Assembly: GCA_905178155.1 (NCBI GenBank)
Contig: CAJINV010000006.1
Coordinates: forward strand, 3,630,169-3,694,168
Source of the DNA: Amoebophrya sp. A120
Lineage: Eukaryota; Sar; Dinophyceae; Syndiniales; Amoebophryaceae
DNA length: 64,000 bases
Reading direction: 5' to 3'
How positions within the stretch are numbered: position 1 is the stretch's first letter; each line of letters opens with the position of its first letter. A program made the position numbers and the translations under genes. The notes beneath the pieces were generated by a model. That model was not told the DNA's origin and did not search any database. It saw nothing but the letters and a program-made list of their open reading frames with translations. Below, one piece after another: positions 1-10,019 of this stretch.

Positions 1-3000
1 TCGCGTAGGTCCGCTGTTCTGACGGCTGGAACGACGAAAATGGAGAGAGCAAGAAGGAGAGCTGATGCAGCGAGGAATCCTTGGAAGTAGGCGGAAGTAG
101 TGCTAGTTGTGGTTGAAAGACGAGGGTTGACGATATGAGCCTCGAAGAGGATGAAGAAAACGACCACCAACACAAGGACGAAGATGCTAGCCAAACCGGT
201 TTTTCCTTTCCAGCACACCGGCGTGTAGTTACATGCTGGCAGCCGTGTTCTAGCCGCCATCAAATTGGTGTAGTCATCATCGTCCCCCCCGTTCAGCGGC
301 AAGAGCAAAAGTCTCTGCTCCCGCAGCGGTGCAATTTCATCACGTGCTGGTTGCCATGGGCGGGATTGGAACAACTCATCCTCGTAGTGCTGATCAAATA
401 CTTCTAGTCCTGCCTCGTCATGATCCTCTTCGTCGCCAATGTCCAAGTCTTTTGTCCTACTTTTGAAACCACGATCAGAGGCAGAGGAAGGGCCGTTTTT
501 CTGCGTCAGCAAGGTTTGCACAAAGGTGGAAATGTACATGTGTTGAGCAGTAGACGATGTAGCCAACGTCGATGGTCCTGCTGAAAAATCTTGCTTGTGT
601 TGCGCCGACGGCTCAACAACAATGTCAAGCTGCTGTCTGCGATGAAATTCGCTGGCATCCCCAAAGCGAGAAGCTCCGGCTCCTGAAGATTTCGTTCTCG
701 CGCTGTTCGTCTTCCTAGTCTTGATACTACTTTCCAAAACCCGCAGCGACACCACATCGCAGACACTCGCGGTTTCCTGCAACCAATAGAACGCTCGCCA
801 TTGCTGGAGCAACACCGTGGACGCTGCGATTATGAGGAGCAGGCAGGAAAATCGCACGGAGAATTTCGCAGAGAGCTGTCGTTGCTCGAATTCACTGTCG
901 CCGTAATTATCAACCAGGACATCGAGGAAAAGAAACCCAACAGCACCGAAAATCGCAATCGAAAATCCAACCACCCCGGCCTTCCCGTACCAACGGACTG
1001 GCTTTGCAACGGTTTGTGCGTAGATTCCGAAGAACTCGCGTAAAACCTGCTGTGGTGAATGATCTGCACCATTGCCGCTTGTTTTCTGGTACTGGTGTTG
1101 CTGCAGCGTTGTAGTTGTTCCAAGCCGTGGAAGTTCGATAGCGAAGGGTGACAGCTGCTTTTCCAGAATTCTCTCGCGCTGCTGCTGAAAAGAATTGGTC
1201 TTTGATGCCGAAGCGGAATCGACATGAGCAGCTTCTACTTGTTCTCTCCCAGTCAATTTTTGCTCTCGAAGACGTTGAAGTAGCTGGTCTTCTGGTCCTA
1301 CTTGTAGTTGTGCGTGCCGCCGCAGCGCACCCTCTTCATCTTCCAGCGCCAAAAAATCATCTCCCTCAGCCACCGAACGAATCTGGTCTGCTTTCGCAGC
1401 AATGACCTCTTTCATTCGCAGGAGATTGGCCGAAGTGGTGAACCGCACGTCAGACTCGTGAATGCTAGGCGGGACCACGACGTGATCGACGGAGGGTGCT
1501 GCAGTATAATCCCGTCCCTCTACAACTGCAGGAGCCAAAGGAACCGAAGATGGAACTTGCGGTTGCTGTGATGTTCTGGTCGACGCAGCCTTGTTCCGCG
1601 TTAGTTGTTTCTCCGGCGACGACGTCGACGCGCCAGCTGCGTCGGACTTCGTGTTGCGGGCTGCGTCATTCGACTTCACTTTTTTCCTGTCGTTCCCCAT
1701 ACTTCCTTCACGTTCACCACGATGTGCTGTGCGATTTAGCAGGTTGCCGCGTGGTGCAGGTTCTTGTTTTCCCGCGCCCTGTTGCAGCAATTCCGCATAC
1801 ATCAACTTCCGCCTTGCGTAGTACTCCTCTCTCGACATGCCCCGCAACGAATACGTACTGGAAGCCGCGGAGGATTTGCTGCCGGCTAATATTCCGCCAG
1901 GACCACCAGGAGGTGGCACGCTTGCAGTTCTCCTGCTCTTGCCTTCGCGGAGGACAGATGAAAAGTCTTCACTTGCAGCGAGATGAGGCTCTAGTAGTAC
2001 TCTTTGGTCTCGTGATGTTAGGCCCATGGGTCTTGATCTTTTCTTCATCTTCATACCGTCGTGGTCGTGACGTGCAGCCTGCTCTACAACCTGCAGCACA
2101 GATTCCTGATGATCCTGCTCGTACTCACTTCTCCTCTGCCGCGACGCCTTCGTTCTCCCACCATGAAGATCTGCGGACGATGTGCTCCTCGTGGATCTCT
2201 CAGTTTTAGCATGAGCTGCTGCTGCAAATGTACTGCTAGTGATCCTCCTGTTCGATCTTTCAAAGCGTGGATCTAGTTTAAACGTCCTGCGAGTTGCGGC
2301 GGCCTGCTGAAACTGGTCTTGATTTTGTTCGGGCCCCCGCAGCTTTTCGTCCCGTTGGTCCTCGTCAAATATGCGTCTGGCTCTGGTAGTTTTGTTCTGC
2401 CGTTCTATTAGTGGGGGCATGTTGGTGTCAGTTTCGCGGGCGCGAGGACTTACATCCACTCTGATCCTGCTGTTACGGCTCCGATCAACATGCTGTCGAC
2501 GTGTCACTGCACCATCTGCGCTGTGAGTCGAAGGCACTGAAGAAGACACGTGAAAGCGCCGCTCTTGCCATTTAGTCGCTCTTCCTTCGCGCGACTTCTT
2601 TGTAGGGGACCAGCTGCGAGGGCTTCTGGTGTGCACTCTAGCACTCGTTGTAGCACCTCGGCGTCGCTGACGCTGTTGATTGAATCCTGCAACGCTGTTT
2701 TTCAGAGAGGAAGCGGAAGCACTAGCTGCTACCGCTCGATTTTTTTTTCCTTTCGCCCCGTCAGAACCAGAAGTCGGACGGAAGTTGTAGGTCAAAGGTG
2801 GAGCTCGGTCTTCAGGCGGACTTCGTAGCAGGCTAGCATCCACAGTAGATGATCTCGTCCCGAGTTCATCTTGCCGGCTGCTACTCAGTGTCGTTCTGTT
2901 TTCTGCCGCGTCGATATCCTGGTCAAAATCATCTCCAGCTGTTTCTACGAACGAGTTTTCAAAGTAGTCCGACTGCTGCTGCGAAGCCAAGTCTACTCGC

Positions 3001-6000
3001 CGGAAAAAACTATTCGAGTGTTGTTTTTGATTCAGTAGTTGTCTTTTCTTCATTTGTGCTGTAGTATAAGATGGCTTTCGTTGCGGTTGTCTGAAAAATT
3101 CCGCTTCACCGTTCCTAGCGGACGCGGAGGTGCTGGGTAAAGCGCTAATATCTTCTTCCAGAGATGAGTGCGGCTTTGCAACAAGAGCCACAGACGTCGC
3201 CGTCATTTTTGCAGGGGGTGGTGGGATTGGAGCACCGCTGATCTTCGAAAAATTCAGTTGAAGAACTTGAGCCCCTAGAGAAGACGCGCTCGAAGAGAAC
3301 GCTGACGAAGAACTACTTCCAGTCCTCTGATGTTCCTTCTGCTCGTTCTCTGGATAAAAGCTGAAGGGCAGTGGAAAAAACGCTGGCACATGGCGGTCAC
3401 GGGGAGGCTCTTCTTGCTGTTCTGCACCTACACTTAGCACAACAGGCTGCATCATCTTCGGGCCGGAGTGCTCCCCGGCGTCACTCGTAGTTCTGGGTCG
3501 TTTGATCAAAGGCGACACGTTGGTGCTCGGACTGCGGATTCGCAGCACCGTCGCAAGAGAAGCAGTTTCTTGCCCATTATTCTCATGCAGCGCAGCAACA
3601 GAGATTCGATTCCCACGACTAGATTCCGGGGGCGGTTCTAATTCGTCTCCTGGAAATAAAGCTCCTCCGTCTACTTCGTTCCTTCGGAGGTGAGAGACGT
3701 CTTCTGGTCGTGTAGCCGCTGATGCGGTGGCGAGAGTTTCAGATTTCTTTGCCTCATTTTCCGTCGGAGGTGCACCCTGCAACGGTGGCGCGGAAAGTAG
3801 AAATTTTTGCTTCATCCCCTCCACGCCCGGTGTTGTTTGTTTCGGAAGATGATCCGCACTCCTTGCAGCGTTGGGTTGCGGCTTCGGTCCTGGCGTTTCC
3901 TCATCTTCACTATCGTTCTCCAGCATATCTAGCAAGACTTGCGCCGGGCGGCGGGATGAAGAAGAATTTGATGCTGCAGGAGCAGCTGCAGTTTCTGACT
4001 CAACTTGCTCCTGGCGTTGTATAGTTTCTTTCGAAGCAGAGTAAGTTCTTGCTCCACCGCCCAGACTATCTCCACCCGCTTTTGGCACCCGCTGCAGCAT
4101 GCTCAGCGACGACTGCTCCAACAAGGCTGCGACGCGGGCTTTCCGCTCTTGCTCTGATAAAGTTGCCAAGGACTTCGAAAAAGGTTCCTGCACGACACCG
4201 GCTGCAGCTGCACGGGTCGAGATTGTATGTGTATCTCGTTCCTCGGCAGCGCTTGTAACTCCCGGTGGTGTAGCATTTCCTCTAGCTACTGTCGCTGCTG
4301 GAAGGTAATCTTTCAGTTGCAGCTCTCGTTGATTTGCGGATTGCGCAGCGACGGCGATAGGAGGACTACTCGCGTTTCCGACCGAATCTGTCGTCGATTG
4401 CACCGGGAGCTGCAGCCCTGGAACCTCTACTTTCTGCTCCTTCACAAGATCGGCCATCGTCTTGCTCATCCCCTGCTCAACTACATCGGATACAGCAGGA
4501 AGCGGCTGCCTTCCCCCGGTGGTGGTGGAAGACTCTTCGTTCACCTTCGCATTCTCGCCTGAGAAGATCCTCGGAGTCACCGCGCTAGCCGACGCCGCGT
4601 TCAGAAGATTGCGCGTGAAGTTGAGAAGGGGAGGCGACTTTTTATTCGGCAGGACCGCAGTCGACGACGTCTCAGCACTCGTATTAGGCGCTGATGCGGA
4701 TGACGAGAGTCCTTGACCTCCAGGCGGTACGACGAAGTTCATGTTACTTTTCCCCACGGAGGCGCTGGCGTCGATTTCGCTGTTGTTATTTCTGCCGTCG
4801 AGTTGTACTCCATCACTTTTCGGACGAGCACCAGCGACTTGTGCCTGCTGTAAATGCCAATCTCCAGTCGACGATAAACTCTTCTCGTACTCAAACTTCA
4901 GTGCCCAGATATCAACCGGGTCTTCCTCCAACGAAGTTGTAGACGCAGATGAAGTCTTCTTTTGCTCGTGAGGATGTTGCGCCGCACTCGGAGTTGCAGC
5001 AGCAGCTCCTCCTCGCGCGCTAGAAGTGCGAATGCGTTTTTCGTTCTTATTTGTTTCATCTTCCACACTGCTGGCGCCAAACTTTTCCAGCTCCGAGTCT
5101 ACTTCTTCTTCATCAATTGCATCTTCAAAAACCAAGTCTGGGATCTTTTCGAAGGTTTTCCTACTAGAACAATCGACGATGTTCTTGGAGATCGAGATGG
5201 TGTTCGTCGTCTTCAAGTCGGAAGTCGCACTAGGCGAGGACCAAGCTTGTTTTCCTTCGTTTTTCTTCTTGGAACTCCCGTACAGAAAGTCCTCATACGG
5301 GTTTTCCCAGTTCGAAGCGTCTTCTTCAGAGACCTCCTCTAGTTGTCGTTCGGAACGAGTTATTCGATCTGAATCTTCATCTGCATGATCTGGCTGTTGT
5401 TGTGGTATCGCGGTACCGTCGGTGGTGCTTTTTCGATTGGTTTTCTGATCTTGATCATTTGCTGCAAATGCAGTTTCTTCGTAGTTGTAAAAATCTTCTT
5501 CCTGGTAGTAGTTCGAGTTGTCGTAATCCTGATTCTCCCAATCGTAATCCTCGTTCTTCCAATCGTCTTCAGCCCAATCGTGACCTTCAGTGGCTGGCGG
5601 CCAATCTTCGCTCCAGCCAACGTCTTCCTCAACGTCGATGATGTGATCCTGATTTTTGGAATGTCCATTTTCATCTTCCGCCTCGTCTACCACATCGTCT
5701 CTACTTCCACCCCAGAATTCCTCTTCCTCGCCTTCAAATCCGCTACAGTTCAACTTTTCCCACGGATTCGCGTAAATCCCGCTCGGACTGGCATCGAATG
5801 TCGTATCAGCAGGAGCGAACAAATCGTGGCTGTTACTCTGCGCTGCTGTATTCTTAGTTGTTCCCGTCCTGCCAGCACTAGGAGGAACTGACACCGAATC
5901 TGGTCCTGCTCCATTGTCCGCAGGACGCGCTGATCCTCTTTTACCCTCTCCTCCTGACGTTTCCCTTCTTCCACCGAAGCTTTTCTTCTGCTTCGACAAA

Positions 6001-6626
6001 TGATCCCTGTAATTCGCAGGAAGTCCGGTGAAAATGAAGTTCACGTCCTTCTTTGGCACATCTACAAGCTCATGTCCAACCTGGTCTGCTTGCTGCTCTT
6101 TGTCTTTAGTCGCATCAGATATACCACCCCGCCTGTCGTGTGCTGACGAAGAACTACTACTGGATGATGTGGCAGAAGACGCGGAAGATGAACTAGACGA
6201 ACTTGATGTCTTCGAAGACGCAGGTATGGTGAACGTCACGCGCTTTGTCGTGTTCTGTTGGGAAGAGTAAGGCTGCAAAGTGCTGGAGCGACCAGGTTGC
6301 TGTGGTGAGTGATGAAATTTTGCGTCGTGGTGCGATTCGTCGTGCTGCTTATCTTTCTTTTTTCCCAGCACTTCTGGGCGGAGAAGAAAACCGGAGTTCG
6401 AGTTGCTGCTGTTCACATGATCATGCTCGAAATTCACATGATTTCGCTTCGGTATGTCGTCCCAGGATTCAACGTCGTCAGGAAGTGGGTCGTCAGCACG
6501 TGGTCGTGCGTGTGGCCGCTCCGTCGTGGAAGTTTCAGAAGCGGGCTTCAGCAGAGAAAACCCTCGCCGGCGCGTCTCGGAGCCGTAGGCAGGAGGCGCG
6601 AAGGCGGAGGAGGACGAGGTAGGCAT
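1..6626 (-). CDS. Gene 1: giant disordered protein with C-terminal membrane segments (3' end off window)
   Basis: Reading the minus strand from ATG at 6626, every codon down to position 3 is open, so at least 2,208 codons are uninterrupted and the stop lies outside the window. An in-frame stop at 6681-6683 supports this start. Residues 1 to about 1,850 are low complexity: Ser/Arg/Gln-rich stretches, poly-Ser runs and an acidic Asn/Tyr/Asp/Trp-rich tract near 5500-5600. Four hydrophobic segments follow at about residues 1874-1895, 1923-1946, 2146-2168 and 2183-2203. The pattern suggests an integral membrane protein with a long disordered N-terminal extension. I do not recognise the family; a transporter or receptor is possible but unsupported. 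Unlike most other genes here it contains no introner-like element in 6.6 kb of coding sequence. Confidence 0.75.
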   Translation of the reverse strand, partial: MPTSSSSAFAPPAYGSETRRRGFSLLKPASETSTTERPHARPRADDPLPDDVESWDDIPKRNHVNFEHDHVNSSNSNSGFLLRPEVLGKKKDKQHDESHHDAKFHHSPQQPGRSSTLQPYSSQQNTTKRVTFTIPASSKTSSSSSSSSASSATSSSSSSSSAHDRRGGISDATKDKEQQADQVGHELVDVPKKDVNFIFTGLPANYRDHLSKQKKSFGGRRETSGGEGKRGSARPADNGAGPDSVSVPPSAGRTGTTKNTAAQSNSHDLFAPADTTFDASPSGIYANPWEKLNCSGFEGEEEEFWGGSRDDVVDEAEDENGHSKNQDHIIDVEEDVGWSEDWPPATEGHDWAEDDWKNEDYDWENQDYDNSNYYQEEDFYNYEETAFAANDQDQKTNRKSTTDGTAIPQQQPDHADEDSDRITRSERQLEEVSEEDASNWENPYEDFLYGSSKKKNEGKQAWSSPSATSDLKTTNTISISKNIVDCSSRKTFEKIPDLVFEDAIDEEEVDSELEKFGASSVEDETNKNEKRIRTSSARGGAAAATPSAAQHPHEQKKTSSASTTSLEEDPVDIWALKFEYEKSLSSTGDWHLQQAQVAGARPKSDGVQLDGRNNNSEIDASASVGKSNMNFVVPPGGQGLSSSASAPNTSAETSSTAVLPNKKSPPLLNFTRNLLNAASASAVTPRIFSGENAKVNEESSTTTGGRQPLPAVSDVVEQGMSKTMADLVKEQKVEVPGLQLPVQSTTDSVGNASSPPIAVAAQSANQRELQLKDYLPAATVARGNATPPGVTSAAEERDTHTISTRAAAAGVVQEPFSKSLATLSEQERKARVAALLEQSSLSMLQRVPKAGGDSLGGGARTYSASKETIQRQEQVESETAAAPAASNSSSSRRPAQVLLDMLENDSEDEETPGPKPQPNAARSADHLPKQTTPGVEGMKQKFLLSAPPLQGAPPTENEAKKSETLATASAATRPEDVSHLRRNEVDGGALFPGDELEPPPESSRGNRISVAALHENNGQETASLATVLRIRSPSTNVSPLIKRPRTTSDAGEHSGPKMMQPVVLSVGAEQQEEPPRDRHVPAFFPLPFSFYPENEQKEHQRTGSSSSSAFSSSASSLGAQVLQLNFSKISGAPIPPPPAKMTATSVALVAKPHSSLEEDISALPSTSASARNGEAEFFRQPQRKPSYTTAQMKKRQLLNQKQHSNSFFRRVDLASQQQSDYFENSFVETAGDDFDQDIDAAENRTTLSSSRQDELGTRSSTVDASLLRSPPEDRAPPLTYNFRPTSGSDGAKGKKNRAVAASASASSLKNSVAGFNQQRQRRRGATTSARVHTRSPRSWSPTKKSREGRATKWQERRFHVSSSVPSTHSADGAVTRRQHVDRSRNSRIRVDVSPRARETDTNMPPLIERQNKTTRARRIFDEDQRDEKLRGPEQNQDQFQQAAATRRTFKLDPRFERSNRRITSSTFAAAAHAKTERSTRSTSSADLHGGRTKASRQRRSEYEQDHQESVLQVVEQAARHDHDGMKMKKRSRPMGLTSRDQRVLLEPHLAASEDFSSVLREGKSRRTASVPPPGGPGGILAGSKSSAASSTYSLRGMSREEYYARRKLMYAELLQQGAGKQEPAPRGNLLNRTAHRGEREGSMGNDRKKVKSNDAARNTKSDAAGASTSSPEKQLTRNKAASTRTSQQPQVPSSVPLAPAVVEGRDYTAAPSVDHVVVPPSIHESDVRFTTSANLLRMKEVIAAKADQIRSVAEGDDFLALEDEEGALRRHAQLQVGPEDQLLQRLREQKLTGREQVEAAHVDSASASKTNSFQQQRERILEKQLSPFAIELPRLGTTTTLQQHQYQKTSGNGADHSPQQVLREFFGIYAQTVAKPVRWYGKAGVVGFSIAIFGAVGFLFLDVLVDNYGDSEFEQRQLSAKFSVRFSCLLLIIAASTVLLQQWRAFYWLQETASVCDVVSLRVLESSIKTRKTNSARTKSSGAGASRFGDASEFHRRQQLDIVVEPSAQHKQDFSAGPSTLATSSTAQHMYISTFVQTLLTQKNGPSSASDRGFKSRTKDLDIGDEEDHDEAGLEVFDQHYEDELFQSRPWQPARDEIAPLREQRLLLLPLNGGDDDDYTNLMAARTRLPACNYTPVCWKGKTGLASIFVLVLVVVFFILFEAHIVNPRLSTTTSTTSAYFQGFLAASALLLALSIFVVPAVRTADLR

Positions 6627-9600
6627 TGTACTTAAGGTTGAAAGCAGGATACTTCTAGAACGTGCATCAACTCCATCGATTCATGGTGTCAACGACATGA
6701 TCGACAGTGTTTTGTTACTGTAATCAGATAATGCATTCTTTCCTTGCTGAGAAGACATCACACGACTCCTAGTGCAAGTCTCGATATAGAAGTGTTAATT
6801 ATGGCAAGTACGTGCTACTACTAAAGCATTCTATTCATTCTACTGATACCTCCAAGGGCGATCGTCTTACGAGCAGCATAACATATGAGTTTAAAAATCT
6901 TCGAATCCTTACCACCCCCTCAATCACCATCGCCAAGAACTTCGACATGAATCTTCAACGAACGATAACGATAACGATTGGTCGAGACTACACGATCTGA
7001 AAACGATAGCGATTGACTCTCCACCGCTGGTGAAGATGATGCAGAAGCGGGCCGTCGACCTCCACTAACGATCATCACGATAATACCCAAGACAAGGAGG
7101 CCAACGAGTACGGCACAAAATTAGAACAGGAAGAGGCCTCGCCCTACTTCGAGTAGAAGCTATTTTGACAATGTGTGCGATAAATCCGAGGAGATGCAGA
7201 CAGCCACAACGATGGATAACAGGAAAAAGAAGCAGCAACTGCAGGCCGACATGCAGCCAGGCGACACAAGAAGCGCCGCTTCAGGTGGCCTGGCGACGGG
7301 GACGAGAAGAGAAACGCTCACCACAATGCCCTGATGAGGACCGGACAAGCGCAAAATCACAACCATCCCACAACCAAACGCAGAATGAACAGACAATGCC
7401 TTTTCGGAGGCAATAGGACTGCGCGCGCACGGCTTCCGAACGGAACTGTTCCATCCAGGAGGCGGCGGCGGCCAAGGCGCCAACAATACAGAGAGCGAAG
7501 CACCGCGAGGGGAAACACGGGACCCGGGGGCGCGACGCCCCATGCAAACACACGAACGCACGATCGAGCACGACCGGCAGTAGCCTCACTTCGACGCCGG
7601 GGGGGCCCCCCGGCCGCCAAAAGGTGGGCGGCGCGGAGAAAATGCGCACAATTTTGCAGCAGGGCATCGAGAAACAGGCTGCGCGGCAACTCGGTCGGGG
7701 GCACCACGGAGGCGGGCCGATGGCCCCCCTATAAATTTTTCAACCGGGCCGCCCCCCCCGGCAGCAGCCAAGCGGCCCACGCAGGCACCGCGCGGGGGCC
7801 CGGCCGAAGCAAAATTAACACACGACCCACCCGACAAACGCGGCCGGCGGCGCGGGGGGGGGCGTGCTGAGGCGTGGCTGGGTGCCCCTCGCTCTGTCTG
7901 CGTGCCGGCCGGCCGGCCGCCCGGCGGGCCAGCCTACTGCCGGGCCGGCAGGGCAAACACAGGGCAGACGCCAAGGAAGGGGGGCGCCCCAGGCAGGATG
8001 GCCCGGGCAGGCGGGGCCTGCTCGGGTCGGTCGGGCGGGCGGGCGGCCTTTCCTCGGCCGGCCCGCAAGGAGTTGGCGAGCGGCGCGGGCACTCCCGGCG
8101 ACCACGCGCGCCCTTCTTCAGCTGCGTCAGCGCAGGAGCGAGGTTGCGCCGGCCGCGGCTCGCCCTCAAGGCTTTTTCGTACGCAGGTGCGGAGACAGAG
8201 CGTTGGAGCGCTCGTAGCTGTACCGCGACAGTTTACCGCGGCACCCCTGGACTCCTCTGATAAATCGGGTGAAAGCCGACACGTCAGGGGCCAAGAGATT
8301 GCGCATGGGTACCGGCGAACCCGACACGAAGAACGCCTCGAGTAATTCCGAATGGACCCTGGGCCATGGCTGCAGGCGCGCCCCCCCCCCGCTGCGGCGC
8401 GGAGCCGGTGGAAAGATTTGCGCAGCCGGGGCCGGGCCGGCGGGCGGGGCCGGCGCGCCACACCTCCGGCGGGGGCCGTCGCACGCCGCCCGCCTGCCTT
8501 CGGAGTCGGCGGAACCAGCCGGGTCAGGCGCGAAGCGGAAAGCGGTACCCGCTTCATCTTCCTCGGCCAAACCGAAGCGAGCACCTCAGAACACAGCGGG
8601 CGGGCCGCGACCGTTTTGGCGCGGCTCCGCGGGGAGGGTGCCCCGCCCGCAGCCAGCCCAGGCAGGGAGGGGGGGCCGGCCATCGGCGGCCATCCACAAG
8701 CGCCGCGCATTCCCTCCGCCTGTGCCTCTTCGCCTTGCCCCTCAGGAAGACCGACGCGGCCCGCCATTTTCTTCCCCTTTGCTTGTTTACCTGAGAAGCG
8801 CGCCGGGCTCGCGGCTTCCCTGGGCGCCGCGCCGTGCCGCGCCTGACGTCTGCAGGCTGGCACGGGGGGGGCGCCCCCCTTCGCGCTGACTGCAACACTT
8901 CGGAAGGTTCGCGCTCCGGAGCTGGTCGCACCGGTCCAAAACAAGAAGAACAGAACGGCATCTGATATTTCTAGAAGCTGCAAAACTAACACACAAAAGC
9001 GAACAAGAATGAGAATGCGGCAGCTCCCTTCTATATTCTTCATTTACTTGCACTCTATTGTGCCTCAGTGCAATCATCGCATTCGCTGTCAGGAGCAAAC
9101 AACTCCATAACCATATACATTTCTTGATGCCCTGTCAACGTGTAATAGTTGTACCACGTCCTGTGATATCGAAAAAGAGAAAGACTTGAGGATGACGTCT
9201 GCTCTGTGCGGCCATCCTTTCCGATCATGTACATATTCGTGCAGCTGCGACTCCTCGCCCACAGCTGCGTCATGCTCATGTTGCATATTTACGGTCGAGC
9301 AGCGACAGTATAGAAAATATACTAGAACAACAAGAAAGCAAAAGTAGTAAGGGCTCCTCCTGTGTGTGTATCATACAAGTCGTAGGTAAGTAAGTACTAG
9401 TACTAGAGTTAGAGTAAAATAGAGTTAGAGAGGTAGAGGTAGTGCGTCAGTTGGTATTGGTGAGCCGTGTCGGCCATCTTCCTAGCTGTAAACTTTACCT
9501 GGTCCTGGCCATTCTTCGGGCCGCAAGGTTTTCTCAATAGCTTTTTAATACGAGAAAAAATGTTGGAGACGAGCTGCACTTTATCGTAACTTTCGCGGAC

Positions 9601-10019
9601 GTAAGACCTATGAAATTTGTATATTGAAAAGTAAAATCCCAAAGGGAAGTCTGAAAATAAGCAGTGTAGCATAGCGAGCTGTAGCATAGCGAACTATGAA
9701 ATTTGTATAAATCTAATTGATTCTTCACCGCGTGACATCTTTCACTTCCCACCACTTCGTCTTTCTTTTTTTCCAGATCATCTTCAAGTGCAACTACTAG
9801 CATTGGACTGAGAAAGATCCCGAAACGAAGAGCACCGCTCGTTCTATTCTCTAAAAGCTAACTTTCAATAGCATCAATCTCAAATAATTTCTACTGTCAG
9901 AAGTGTCCAGTACAAACGTGAAGTTCAATTCTAATTCATATCAAAGTCTCTGTCTCATCGTGAAGTAGAACGTCTCGAATTCATCAGAATCTCCAAATAA
10001 CCGCCTGCTCCGAATCTGA
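6627..10019. other. Intergenic region between gene 1 (5' side) and gene 2 (3' side)
   Basis: I see no supportable gene. The first 500 bases, upstream of gene 1, are of ordinary composition. The centre is a GC-rich island, listed separately. The part from 8960 to 10019 is AT-richer, with purine-rich simple sequence near 9375-9445 and a short direct repeat of GTAGCATAGCGA near 9666-9690. A segment near 9624-9650 resembles part of the duplicated upstream repeat found at 22.0 and 24.1 kb. Confidence 0.6.
7160..8960. other. GC-rich island
   Basis: A block of strongly GC-rich sequence with long G and C homopolymer runs, for example near 7596-7612, 7750-7760 and 7852-7862. Both edges are fairly abrupt against ordinary flanks. 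Many overlapping ORFs exist in all frames (the longest about 369 codons on the minus strand, 7934-9043), but GC-rich DNA has few stop codons and no reading frame shows a recognisable motif, so none is annotated as a gene. Confidence 0.6.

Noticed and set aside
1496-2209. 237-codon plus-strand ORF and other ORFs opposite gene 1
   Set aside because: Complementary-frame shadows of the 2,208-codon minus-strand frame.
7934-9043. 369-codon minus-strand ORF in the first GC-rich island
   Set aside because: Overlaps several equally long ORFs on both strands; Arg/Pro/Ala/Gly-dominated composition follows from GC content; no motif recognised.
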